DNA from: Rhodovastum atsumiense
GTDB taxonomy: Bacteria; Pseudomonadota; Alphaproteobacteria; Acetobacterales; Acetobacteraceae
Direction of reading: 5' to 3'
DNA: 64,000 nt
Assembly: GCF_937425535.1 (NCBI RefSeq)
Contig: NZ_OW485601.1
Coordinates: forward strand, 5,191,501 to 5,255,500
This document shows positions 27,459 through 35,971 of the stretch, in pieces (within the stretch, counting starts at the first letter, position 1; the number at the start of each line of letters is the position of its first letter). The position numbers were made by a program, and so were the translations under genes. The notes under the pieces are model-generated. The model worked only from the letters and a program-made list of their open reading frames with translations. It searched no databases and was not told the DNA's origin.

Positions 27459-27648
27459 GCCGACCCGTTGCACGAAACTCCGTGCGCCCCTCTTGCCAGA
27501 GAGGGGCGCCGAGTACAAGCCCGATTTCACCAGTGGCGCATGCTACATAACCTCTCGCGGGCCGCCGCCCCCCTGTGGGAATAGAAACCGGCGCTTGCCT
27601 CCAAGTTCAGTGGGTGTGACCAACATCCCCAGCAACGCGCCGAATTTC

Positions 27649-28280
27649 TTAGGAATGGCGGATCACCCCGTCGACGCCTCCGTCGCCGGTGCCGCCGAGC
27701 TGCTGGCGGGCGTCGGTCTGCGAGCCGCCGTAGCCCATCGCCAGCAGGAGGTCGATGATCAGCCTCTCGAAGAAGGTCGGCGAGGCCTCCAGGACCCGGG
27801 CCAGCAGCGCGTCCCGCAGGACCTCGGTGAGCGCCAGCGAGGCGGTCGTGATCTGCTCCTCGGGAGTGCTGGTCGGCTCTACGGGCGTCGGAGTCGGTGC
27901 GGAGGTGCCCTCAGCGGCCGCAGGGGCGTCATGCGACTTGGTCCGGGACTGGAACGCCTGGAACTCGGCGAACTGAAGCAGGAAAGCACCGTCGATCTTC
28001 GGCGGGGTAGCGGCCAGCACCTGCTTGCCGCGGTCGGTGATCTGAACGGTTCCCCGCTTCGGTTGCTCGAGCAGCTTCGCCTGCTTCAGGTAGGTCTTGC
28101 CCAGTGGACCCGGTTGGCGATCGTGGTCGTGCTACCGCTGGGGATTTGCGCCGCTCGCTCGACGGCAGCGAGGCCAAGGTCGTCTGACACGCGGGCGATC
28201 AGCTCCCGCATCGTCCAGGTCTTCTCCGCGCACAGCTTCACCACGGGGAGCATCAGGTCATCGTACGTCGGGATCGACAC
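27649..28280 (-). pseudogene. Mrr-type restriction endonuclease, frameshifted and truncated
   Basis: The N-terminal Mrr winged-helix domain starts MSIPTYDDLMLPVVKLCAEK and runs to NRVHWAR; a one-base loss near 28105 shifts the frame. It continues as TYLKQAKLLEQPKRGTVQIT, TDRGKQVLAATPPKIDGAFL and FFERLIIDLLLAMGYGG up to GTGDGGVDGVIR, then stops after two more residues. The catalytic D...(Q/E)xK part that should follow is gone. In life Mrr cuts methylated foreign DNA; this copy cannot. Confidence 0.82.
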
Positions 28281-28531
28281 GAGCGGTCCTGGACGATCAA
28301 GAGAAAGCGGAACGATCTGTACTCAGGCATGCCCGGCTCACGAAAGCAACCGCCTTGCTGGCCTGCTACTCGCGTCTCCTCGGAGATGGGGGCAGCCAGC
28401 CAGCTGTCCCTCAATGCATCACTGCGCTGCTGCAGACCCAGGCGTGCTGCTTGGGTTCAAGCGGTGGCAACACCCTGCCGCCTACTGTCAGGTGGCTGGC
28501 CCATTGCGGTATCTAAATGATGCAAGCTCCC
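28281..28531. other. 251-bp gap at the right edge of the island
   Basis: I see no gene, hairpin or copy of the tRNA-Lys 3' end here, so the expected right attachment site is not visible between the Mrr remnant and hypB. Confidence 0.6.
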
Positions 28532-29293
28532 TCAGATCGCTTCCTGAACGGCATGGCTATGTGATGGCACGTGCTCATGCTTCGGATGGGTTGCGCGCCG
28601 GGCCGCGAGTTGTTTCAGCACCCAATCGGTCCAGTCACCAATCCCCTGTCCGGTCTTCGCCGATACCTCCAGCAACGGCCGTGTCCCGCCCAGCCGCCCG
28701 ACGCAGGCACGGGCGAGGCCGACATCGAACTCGGTGATGAACGCCAGCAGGTCGGTCTTGCTGACCAGCACCATGTCGGCCCCGCGGAAGATCACCGGGT
28801 ATTTTTCCGGCTTGTCGTCGCCCTCCGTCACCGAGAGCAGCACCACGCTGAGATGTGCCCCGACGTCGAAATCCGCCGGGCACACCAGGTTGCCGACATT
28901 CTCGATGAACAGCAGGTCCACATCCTTGAGCGGGATCGCGTGCAGCGCATCGTGCACCATCGTCGCGTCGAGATGGCAGGTGACGCCGGTCGTGATCTGC
29001 ACCGCGCGCACGCCATGCCGGCGGATACGATCCGCGTCGTTTTCGGTTTCCAGGTCACCCTCGATGACGGCGATGCGCGCATGTGGACGCAACGCCTCGA
29101 TCGTTGCCTCCAGCAGCCTGGTCTTGCCCGAGCCCGGCGACGACATGATGTTGACCGCCAGCACGCCGTTCGCATCGAGATGTTCGCGCACATGCGCGGC
29201 GACGTGGTCGTTTGCCGCCAGCAAGTGTTCATGGACCGTCACCGTTGCGTGGTCCGTCGTCTGGTGCCCGCCGCACCCACAGTTCCCGCACAT
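28532..29293 (-). CDS. hypB: Hydrogenase nickel incorporation GTPase HypB
   Basis: A 253-residue G3E-family GTPase that with HypA delivers nickel to the [NiFe] site. The N-terminus MCGNCGCGGHQ is the high-affinity nickel motif. The P-loop is SSPGSGKTRLLEA, switch regions include EGDLETENDADRI and ENVGNLVCPADFDVG (internal metal site with Cys), and the base-recognition motif is SKTDLL. A histidine-bearing tail (HPKHEHVPSHSH) may store nickel. It is the last gene of the hydrogenase region, 147 bp after the regulator. Full length and intact. Confidence 0.96.
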   Translation of the reverse strand: MCGNCGCGGHQTTDHATVTVHEHLLAANDHVAAHVREHLDANGVLAVNIMSSPGSGKTRLLEATIEALRPHARIAVIEGDLETENDADRIRRHGVRAVQITTGVTCHLDATMVHDALHAIPLKDVDLLFIENVGNLVCPADFDVGAHLSVVLLSVTEGDDKPEKYPVIFRGADMVLVSKTDLLAFITEFDVGLARACVGRLGGTRPLLEVSAKTGQGIGDWTDWVLKQLAARRATHPKHEHVPSHSHAVQEAI

Positions 29294-29305
29294 CGGGAGA
29301 TCCTT

Positions 29306-29513
29306 TCCTGCTATCCCACCGTACGCCAGAGGCTGCTCAACCCGGCGTCTGAACTTCCGCCTTCAGCCGTTCCAGGCTCGGCACCACGATGGCGCAACTG
29401 CCCATCCGCTCCTGCTATCCCACCGTACGCCAGAGGCTGCTCAACCCGGCGTCTGAACTTCCGCCTTCAGCCGTTCCAGGCTCGGCACCACGATGGCGCA
29501 ACTGCCCATCCGC
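29306..29513. repeat. Tandem duplication of a 104-bp unit
   Basis: The sequence from 29306 (TCCTGCTATCCCACCGTACG) is repeated exactly from 29410 with a 104-bp period. The unit covers the last 24 codons of the regulator gene and about 30 bp of downstream DNA, so a spare copy of the regulator's 3' end lies between it and hypB. Confidence 0.95.
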
Positions 29514-31225
29514 TGGATCACGCCGGCGCGGATCAGACCTGCGATGACCGTCGAAACCGATTGCCGCGTCGCGCCCACCTGCATGGCCAGGTCCTCGCCG
29601 TTCGGGGCGATGTCGATGACAGTGCCATGCTCCGTGTGCCGTCCGTCACGATCGGCCGTCTCGCACAGCACCCGCACCAGCCGGTGCTTGACGCCGTGAA
29701 AAGCCATCTCCTCGATGATGCGGATCGATTTCTGCAGCATCCACTCGACGGCCGACATCATCGACAGGCCGAGATTCGGATCATTGCTGGCCAGCGCCCG
29801 GAACGTGGACTGGCGCATGATGGCGACGTCGCAGCTTTTCTTGGCTTCCAGGATCGACTGGGGATGCAGCAGGATCGCGTCTCCCGCTTCCAGCATGAAC
29901 AGCGTCAGTTCCTTGCCTTCGAACGAGATGAAGCAGCGCAGCCGACCACTGCGGACTACCACGATGCAGGGGCGGCCTTCATTGGCTTCCTCCGCGCCAT
30001 AGAGCAGATGGCCCGGCTTCAGGCGACGGGTGCGTAGCTGACCGGGCGGGACGTTGGTCAGCAGGCGCTCCAGCGCTTCGCGCGCTGGCAGCTCCGGTCC
30101 ACCACCGGGCGGGATGGGCCGGGGGGTGACGTCGCCGGGAGGGGCCGCTTGCGGTATCGGTGGCCGCGACCGGGGCGGCTGCTGCAGCCGGGCGAACAGG
30201 GTGCTGCCACGCATGGTCTGCACCAGGCATTCGTCGGAAGAGGCATTGCGCTGGATGCTGGCCTGCTGCACCGAGAACAGCTGATCGAAGCGCACCGACC
30301 CGATGGCCGACCAGGCCAGGCCGAGCAGGCTCACGGCGTTGCGGTTGGCCCCGACCAGCCGGTCGCCGTCAAAGGCCAGCAGTCCTTCGTGCGGGCTGCC
30401 GAGCAGGTAGGGATTGGAATGCAGGTGCATCTGTTCCTGCGTGCTGAAGGCGCGCTGAAACAGCAGGCGTTCGATCTGCTCGGCGGCGCGCCGCACCAGC
30501 GCCAGCGTATAGCCATGCGGCAACTGCGCGGAGGAAGAGAGGTCGAGCACGCCGACGATCTCGCCGCGCGGCCCGAAAACCGGCGTGGCCGAGCAGCTCA
30601 GCACGCTGTGTGGTGCCAGGAAGTGCTCGGCACCGAATACCGAGATCTCCCGCCGCTCGAACAGGGCGGTGCCGATCGCATTGGTGCCGACGACGGGTTC
30701 GCTCCAGCGCATGCCCGGCCGCAGTGCGATCCGGTCGGCCTGTTCGGCGAAGCTGGTGCTGCCGGCCCGCACCAGGATGACGCCATCCGGATCGGTCAGC
30801 ACGACGATGCCGCCGGCGGCTTCGGTGTCGCGGCACAAGGTCTCGATCTCGCCCCAGGCAGCCTGCACCAGGTCCTGGTTGCGCTCCAGCACCTCGCGCA
30901 ACTCGGTGCGCGAGACCGCTTCCTCGGCCAGCGCGTTGGCCGGATCGAGCCCATGCGCGGCACTGCGCTGCCATGAGCGCAGGATGGCAAGGGGAACCCC
31001 CGCCGGGACCACGCCATGCGCCAGGAAATGATGCCGTGCCAGCATCAGCGGATGGGGCGCCCCCGCCAACTCGTCCTGCACCGCAGAGACCTGGCAGGAC
31101 TGCACCGAGGCCCGGCCGGTCACCGGGCTTTCCCCACAGGTGACGCAACGATCTGGAAGCGGTCCGTCGTGGGCGCTGCAGGCTATGTAGCAGACGTCAC
31201 TCCGCCCGTCCGTGCATTGTGACAT
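29441..31225 (-). CDS. GAF-CRP/FNR fusion transcriptional regulator
   Basis: A 594-residue fusion. Residues 1-48 hold six cysteines (CYIACS, CVTCGES, CQVS). Residues 60-270 resemble AcoR-type sensors (ILRSWQRSAAHGLDP, GGIVVLTDPDGVIL, GMRWSEPVVGTNAIGTAL) with a GAF domain; a PAS-like part follows (GLLAFDGDRLVGANRNAVSL). Instead of the sigma-54 ATPase domain of AcoR, a CRP-like cyclic-nucleotide fold (LKPGHLLYGAEEA, VRSGRLRCFISFEGKE) and a helix-turn-helix (EDLAMQVGATRQSVSTVIAG) end the chain. It is therefore probably a sigma-70-type activator sensing a small molecule or redox state, for this operon. Confidence 0.88.
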   Translation of the reverse strand: MSQCTDGRSDVCYIACSAHDGPLPDRCVTCGESPVTGRASVQSCQVSAVQDELAGAPHPLMLARHHFLAHGVVPAGVPLAILRSWQRSAAHGLDPANALAEEAVSRTELREVLERNQDLVQAAWGEIETLCRDTEAAGGIVVLTDPDGVILVRAGSTSFAEQADRIALRPGMRWSEPVVGTNAIGTALFERREISVFGAEHFLAPHSVLSCSATPVFGPRGEIVGVLDLSSSAQLPHGYTLALVRRAAEQIERLLFQRAFSTQEQMHLHSNPYLLGSPHEGLLAFDGDRLVGANRNAVSLLGLAWSAIGSVRFDQLFSVQQASIQRNASSDECLVQTMRGSTLFARLQQPPRSRPPIPQAAPPGDVTPRPIPPGGGPELPAREALERLLTNVPPGQLRTRRLKPGHLLYGAEEANEGRPCIVVVRSGRLRCFISFEGKELTLFMLEAGDAILLHPQSILEAKKSCDVAIMRQSTFRALASNDPNLGLSMMSAVEWMLQKSIRIIEEMAFHGVKHRLVRVLCETADRDGRHTEHGTVIDIAPNGEDLAMQVGATRQSVSTVIAGLIRAGVIQRMGSCAIVVPSLERLKAEVQTPG

Positions 31226-31291
31226 CGAAGACTCTCCCTTCTGCAGCCGCTTGGATCCGAACGGTGGGAAGCCTTGTCAGGGATTCCTTGC

Positions 31292-31354
31292 CCTTATCAG
31301 GCTGATAGGGAATGAAACGAATTTGAAATTATTACAAAATAGAATAGTTTCATT
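31292..31354. promoter_or_regulatory. Two inverted repeats upstream of the regulator gene
   Basis: CCTTATCA-ggc-TGATAGGG (31292-31310, 7 of 8 pairs) and the wider pair AATGAAAC (31311-31318) ... GTTTCATT (31347-31354) lie in an AT-rich stretch of the 240-bp gap before the regulator. They are candidates for autoregulatory sites; no clear -10/-35 pair was fixed. Confidence 0.45.
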
Positions 31355-31465
31355 TCCTGACGTTCCTGCTGGCATAATCATTGTATGGCCATCTGGTCAG
31401 AACGTACATATGCGAACAATGATGACCGTTTGCGTGTGCAGAGGCAATAACCGAAATACACGTAT

Positions 31466-33454
31466 CTAGGTGACGCCGAGGCCACGTAGTGCCTCGGGCA
31501 GGTCGTCCGGGCCATCGATCACGCGGGCGGCGCCGAGCGTTTCCACTGGCTGCGCCGAACACCCGCCGCGCATGACCACCGAAGCCATGTTGGCCGCCCT
31601 GGCGGCATCGACGTCATAGGCGCTGTCGCCGACCATCACGGCCTCGGCCGCGGGCACGCCGAGCCATGCACAGGCCAGCAGCACCAGCCCGGGATCCGGC
31701 TTCTTCGGTGGACCGGCGTCGCCGCCAACCACCACTTCGATCACGTCGGACAGTCCGAATCGTTCCAGCAACGTCGTTGCTTCCGCACCCGGGCGGTTGG
31801 TGACCACAGCCAGTTGGAGGCCGGCATCGACAAGCCGGCGCGTGACCTTGTGCACCCCCGCCCGAGGTGTGGTCAACACGGGTTTGCAAGGATGGTAGGC
31901 GGCCAGGAACGCCGTCACCAGCGCATCGAGCCCGGCCGTGTCCGGCAGGTGACCGAGCACCGCGCAGGCCCGTTCGATCAGCCGGCGCGCGCCCCCGCCG
32001 ACCAGCGGACGCAGCACCGGCAGGGGCAGCGGCGGCAGGCCGGCTCGTGCCAGCGCCACGGTGAGGGCCCGGTGGACGTCCGGGACGGAATCGAGCAGCG
32101 TGCCGTCCAGATCGAACAGCACCGCGCGTGGCCATTGCGCGACCGGGCCAGGCCGGCAGACCAGGCGTCGCTTGCCGCCATGCCGGCAGGTCGTCGCCTC
32201 GGCCACCGTGACCTCGAGCCCGAGCGCACCCGATTCCAGGACCGACCTGATCGCGGGCGTGGTGGCCAGTACCCGGCGCACCGCCTCCGTCACCCCCGGT
32301 CCCCGCAGCGGCGCCGGGCTGGCCACGCACACGGCCAGCCGCGGCGGCACGGTCCTGTGCAACTCCGCCGTGAAGTCGGTGACCCGGTCCAGGGCGAACA
32401 GCGCCGCGTCCAGCGCGGACAGCGACAACGCGGCGCCTCCGGGCAGGGCGATGTGCCCCCCGGTTCGTCCGGTTCGTTCGTCCAGGCGGCGCAGCACGGA
32501 GCCGCAGGCGCAGCGGCCCGGCAGCAGTCGGCCCAGGTCCCCGGTGCGGTAGCGGATCAATGGCACGCCGCGCCGCCGCAGCGTGGTCAGCACCAGCTCG
32601 CCCCTGGCCCCCTGCGGCAGCACCGCGCCGGTGAGGGGATCGACGACCTCCACGTAGAGGTCGGTTTCGCGCAGGTGCTGGCCGGCGTGGCAGCCACATT
32701 CCAGCGCCCCGCCGTACCCCGTCTCGGTCATGCCCCAATGGGCGAACAGCTCGCAGCGCCAATGGCGGCGGAGCACGTCGCCAAGTGCGGCAGGGATGCT
32801 GTCGGAACTGGCCAGGGCCGCGCGCACGGACAGGGACGGGCCGCCGTCGCAGGCCGAGACCCGCGCCGCCGCCAGCAGCCTGACCGGCGGGCCGAACACC
32901 ACCTGCGGCCGTTCCGCCCGCAGCAATGCGACCATTGTTTCCACCGGCTGGTCCAGCGGCGCCGGCACCGGTTCGGCCCCGAGTCGCCGGGCCGCCTGCG
33001 CCAGGGCGTCGCCCACGCCGCCCGGTCGCGCGGCGGGGAAGGCGATGACCACCCGGTCCCCCGGCCGGGTGAACAGCGCCATGCCGTGATGGAAGAAATC
33101 GACGGTCGCCTCGAGATCGGCCGCGGTGAAATGCACCCGCTTCGGTGGGCCGCTGGTGCCGGATGTCTCGAGCGTCACCACGCGCGCCACCTCACGCTGC
33201 GAAATGGCCAGCAACGCCGGATCGCCGCGTTGCAGGTCGGCGGGAGTGGTGAAGGGCCAGCGGGCCAGATCGGCGAGGCTGTCCGGCAGGCCGGTGGGCC
33301 AGTCCTGGCACCGGTAGAACGGGCTCGCCGCCCGGGCATGGGCCAGGGTCTCGCGCAGGTGCGCAAGCTGGTAGGCGGCGACCGCCGCCTCGGTCAGCGG
33401 CGCCGCGACCCCCATCCGCGCGGCCGCCCAGTGGTCCAGCGTCGCGGGTTTCAT
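31466..33454 (-). CDS. AMP-dependent CoA ligase-like domain fused to HAD phosphatase
   Basis: A 662-residue fusion. Residues 1-430 are a phenylacetate-CoA-ligase-like adenylating domain: LETSGTSGPPKRVHF (ATP loop), HWGMTETGYGG, YRTGDLGRL with a CACGS pair. It matches what I recall as the DVU_1553 family of the molybdenum-hydroxylase gene cluster. Residues 440-662 are a HAD phosphatase like phosphoglycolate phosphatase: LFDLDGTLLDS, VVTNRPGA, KKPDPGLVLL, MVGDSAYDVDAA. ATG 33454 lies 1 bp after the radical SAM stop. The substrate is unknown; the fusion suggests one cofactor-related pathway step each. Confidence 0.85.
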   Translation of the reverse strand: MKPATLDHWAAARMGVAAPLTEAAVAAYQLAHLRETLAHARAASPFYRCQDWPTGLPDSLADLARWPFTTPADLQRGDPALLAISQREVARVVTLETSGTSGPPKRVHFTAADLEATVDFFHHGMALFTRPGDRVVIAFPAARPGGVGDALAQAARRLGAEPVPAPLDQPVETMVALLRAERPQVVFGPPVRLLAAARVSACDGGPSLSVRAALASSDSIPAALGDVLRRHWRCELFAHWGMTETGYGGALECGCHAGQHLRETDLYVEVVDPLTGAVLPQGARGELVLTTLRRRGVPLIRYRTGDLGRLLPGRCACGSVLRRLDERTGRTGGHIALPGGAALSLSALDAALFALDRVTDFTAELHRTVPPRLAVCVASPAPLRGPGVTEAVRRVLATTPAIRSVLESGALGLEVTVAEATTCRHGGKRRLVCRPGPVAQWPRAVLFDLDGTLLDSVPDVHRALTVALARAGLPPLPLPVLRPLVGGGARRLIERACAVLGHLPDTAGLDALVTAFLAAYHPCKPVLTTPRAGVHKVTRRLVDAGLQLAVVTNRPGAEATTLLERFGLSDVIEVVVGGDAGPPKKPDPGLVLLACAWLGVPAAEAVMVGDSAYDVDAARAANMASVVMRGGCSAQPVETLGAARVIDGPDDLPEALRGLGVT

Positions 33455-33455
33455 C

Positions 33456-34835
33456 TCAGTCTCCCGCGGGGCGGTAGAGCGACCGGCCCTGCCGGTTGGT
33501 GAGGTTGTAGGCACAGAACGGGATCACCCGCCGGTCCGGCGCGACGACATGGATGTGGCATTGGCGCAGCCGCTCCACGTCCAGGGTCCAGGCGTCCTGG
33601 AACGCCATGGCGGAGATGCCGAGCGTGCGCTGCCGCCCCCCCAGGAAGGCGTCGAACGCTTCCAGCCCCGCCACCGGGGCCGGGGCGCCGGGCTGCTTCC
33701 ATTGCCCGGCGACGTAGCGCCGGGCCCGGTCCACCTCCGGGCTGGGGCGCTCCGGGGTGCCGCAGCAGGTGCGGCGGGGGGGCGTGGCGCAGCACCCGGA
33801 GGCTTCCTCCCGCATCGCCCGCAGCCTGCCGTCCGCGCCCAGCGTGAATCGGGCACTGAACGAGCAATAGGGGTTCTCGGCGGAACCGGGGATGAAGTCG
33901 GCCATGCGGATCGTGCCGCCCCCGTGCGCGACCAGCGCCGCCATGACCTCGGGCAGCGTGATCCGCGCCGGGTCGGCCGGGGGGACGGGCGTGCGGCCGA
34001 AATAGCTCACCGGCTGGAAATGCACCGCCCGCACGGTGGGCATCTCCGCCACCGCGAAATCGACGATCGCGCCGATCTGGCGGGTGTTCACCCCCGGCAC
34101 CAGCGTGGGGACCAGCACCACGCCGATCCCCGCTTCGCCGCAGGCGGCGATGGCCTGCCGCTTCACCCGCAGCAGCGCCGCCCCCCGCAGCCGGCGGTAG
34201 ACCTCGTCGGTCACGCCGTCGAACTGCAGGAAGACGCAGTCGAGTCCCGCCCTGGCCAGGGCGTCCAGATAGGCGGGCTCGCGCGCGATCCGCAGGCCGT
34301 TGGTGTTCAGCTGGACGAAATCGAAGCCGCGCCGGCGGATCAGGGCCACCACCTCCGGCAGGTCGTCGCGCACCGTCGGCTCCCCGCCCGAGAGTTGGAT
34401 GTGCACGTGCCCGCCCGCCTCGGCCAGGGTGTCCAGCCAGCGGCCGATGTCGTCGAGCCCCGCATCCGCCCCGTCGCGGCGGGCGGCGGCGAAGCAGACC
34501 GGGCAGGCGAGATTGCAGCGCGACGTCACCTCCAGCAGCACGCAGCAGCTCTGCTGGCGATGGTCGGGGCAAAGCCCGCAATCATGCGGGCAGCCCTGTC
34601 GCACCGGGGTGGCGCAGACCGGCGGCACGGCCTGGGCGCGCGGCGCCTTGCCCCAGCGCAGATAGCTGTCCAGGCCACGCCAGATCACCGTGGTGAAGGT
34701 GCCGTGCGTCGGGCAGGTCTTCTCCAGGAACACCGTATCGCCCTCGGCGAAGCGGGTGGCGGGCAGGCGGGCGAGGCAATCGGGGCAGACGCTCTCGGTC
34801 CGGCCCAGGTCCAGGCGGCTGTCGGAGCAGGTCAT
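33456..34835 (-). CDS. Radical SAM protein (TrsS/DVU_1552-like)
   Basis: A 459-residue radical SAM enzyme. An N-terminal Cys-rich segment (CPDCLARLP, KTCPTHGTF, CPHDCGLCPDH) precedes the [4Fe-4S] motif SRCNLACPVCF (CxxxCxxC), then HIQLSGGEPTVRDDLP, QLNTNGLRIA and FLQFDGVTDEVYRRL. The C-terminal part adds cysteines (GCCATPPRRTCCG, RQCHIHVV). It belongs to the group encoded beside Mo-hydroxylases that I recall as TrsS. A maturation role is likely. It is coupled to the MocA-like gene by ATGA and to the ligase by 1 bp. Confidence 0.85.
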   Translation of the reverse strand: MTCSDSRLDLGRTESVCPDCLARLPATRFAEGDTVFLEKTCPTHGTFTTVIWRGLDSYLRWGKAPRAQAVPPVCATPVRQGCPHDCGLCPDHRQQSCCVLLEVTSRCNLACPVCFAAARRDGADAGLDDIGRWLDTLAEAGGHVHIQLSGGEPTVRDDLPEVVALIRRRGFDFVQLNTNGLRIAREPAYLDALARAGLDCVFLQFDGVTDEVYRRLRGAALLRVKRQAIAACGEAGIGVVLVPTLVPGVNTRQIGAIVDFAVAEMPTVRAVHFQPVSYFGRTPVPPADPARITLPEVMAALVAHGGGTIRMADFIPGSAENPYCSFSARFTLGADGRLRAMREEASGCCATPPRRTCCGTPERPSPEVDRARRYVAGQWKQPGAPAPVAGLEAFDAFLGGRQRTLGISAMAFQDAWTLDVERLRQCHIHVVAPDRRVIPFCAYNLTNRQGRSLYRPAGD

Positions 34836-35971
34836 GCCGGAGCCTCCGCCCCCCGCAGCACATCGGCGGCACCGATGCGGGCGGTGATGGCCTGCAGCAC
34901 CGCCCGTGCCGCCGCGTGCCGGGCCCGCGCGCCGGCCAGCGCGTCGGGATTGTCGTGCCAGCGGGCGAGGGCGGGGCCAAACCGTTCGGCCAGCGACACG
35001 CGCGCGGTGCCGCTGACCAGCTTGTCGGCGAGATAGACCACCGCGCGGGCGTCGATCACCGGAGGGTCGAAGCTGAGCGCCATATGGCTGGCGACGATCC
35101 GCGCGACCTCGGGGAAGCCCCATTCGGCCACCAGGGCGGCCCCGGCGGCGGCATGGTGCGGCTGCCCCTTGGCGATATCGTGCAGCAGCGCGCCCGCCCG
35201 CACCAGATCGAGGTCGAGCGGCACACCGGCGGCCCGCAGCTGGCGGGCGATCCGCAGCGCCAGGTCGGTGACGGCCTGGCTGTGCGCGCACAGGTCGGCG
35301 CGGGCCCCGGTGGCGGCCAACATGGCCGCGCATTCCTCGGCATCGGGGATGTCGTACTGCGCCAGCGCCCTGACGGCCCAGCGATAATCGGCCGGTTCAT
35401 CGAGGTCGTGCAGGCAGAAGCGGTCCGCCACCGCGACCTCTTCGGCCGGATACCGGTCGAGGATGGCACGCAGTCCGCCCGGCGCGTCGGTCGCCAGGAT
35501 CGGTGCGAACAGCCGGCGGTCGATGAAGGGGGGATGGCCACGCCGGCCGCGCATGCAGGGATGCACCACGGCGGCCCCGGTCGCGGCAGCCGCCCGCAGC
35601 GTGCGCAGGATCGTCTGCGGCCGGACCAGCGGCAGGTCCACCGGCAGCAGCAGGCAGCCGCGCGGCGCATCCGCAAAGGAGCTCAGGCCGCGCCGCACGC
35701 TGCTCAGCATCCCGTCGGTGAAGCCCGGATTCGCCACGCCCACCACGCCGAGCCGCGCCAGCACCGGTGCCATCGCCTCGGACTGGTGTCCGGTGACGAC
35801 GTGGATGCGGGTGATGCCGGCCTGGCGCAGCGTCGCGACCACGCGCCCGACCACGGTGCTCTCCCCGAGCGGCAGCAGCGGCTTGAACGCCCCCATGCGC
35901 GAGGACCATCCGGCCGCCAGGACCACCGCGCCCACCTCCTGGCGGAAGGCGTCGAAGCAGGAGGCCGACAT
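34832..35971 (-). CDS. MocA-like NTP transferase fused to HD domain (DVU_1551-like)
   Basis: A 379-residue protein. The N-terminal 190 residues are a MobA/MocA-type nucleotidyltransferase: VVLAAGWSSRMGAFKPLLPL, LLLPVDLPLVRP and RRGHPPFIDRRLF, the type that makes molybdopterin cytosine dinucleotide. The C-terminal 180 residues are an HD phosphohydrolase domain: CAHSQAVTDLALRIARQL, GALLHDIAKGQPHHA, IVASHMA. MCD is the cofactor of MOP-like enzymes, so the first domain fits the operon. What the HD domain hydrolyses is unknown. The start overlaps the upstream stop in TGATG. Confidence 0.88.
   Translation of the reverse strand: MSASCFDAFRQEVGAVVLAAGWSSRMGAFKPLLPLGESTVVGRVVATLRQAGITRIHVVTGHQSEAMAPVLARLGVVGVANPGFTDGMLSSVRRGLSSFADAPRGCLLLPVDLPLVRPQTILRTLRAAAATGAAVVHPCMRGRRGHPPFIDRRLFAPILATDAPGGLRAILDRYPAEEVAVADRFCLHDLDEPADYRWAVRALAQYDIPDAEECAAMLAATGARADLCAHSQAVTDLALRIARQLRAAGVPLDLDLVRAGALLHDIAKGQPHHAAAGAALVAEWGFPEVARIVASHMALSFDPPVIDARAVVYLADKLVSGTARVSLAERFGPALARWHDNPDALAGARARHAAARAVLQAITARIGAADVLRGAEAPA

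Larger units (their letters stand above)
26016..27546. mobile_element. IS1595-like element carrying a passenger gene
   Basis: A transposase pseudogene of ISXO2/IS1595 type on the minus strand and a second gene on the plus strand converge with overlapping stops. The flanks hold imperfect inverted repeats: CCACTGGAATTCAGG at 26027-26041 and, read inward at the other side from 27536, CCACTGGTGAAATCGG. IS1595 elements often carry passengers, so I group both genes in one element. The precise ends and the target duplication could not be fixed. Confidence 0.5.

Noticed and set aside
28281-28531. Right attachment site of the tRNA-Lys island next to hypB
   Set aside because: No match to the tRNA 3' segment (TTCGAGTCCCACCGGGCTC) is present in the gap.
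31371-31386. A sigma-54-like box (TGGCAT-N5-TTGTA) on the plus strand upstream of the regulator
   Set aside because: No plus-strand gene follows, and the adjacent gene reads the other way. The second block is also off consensus.
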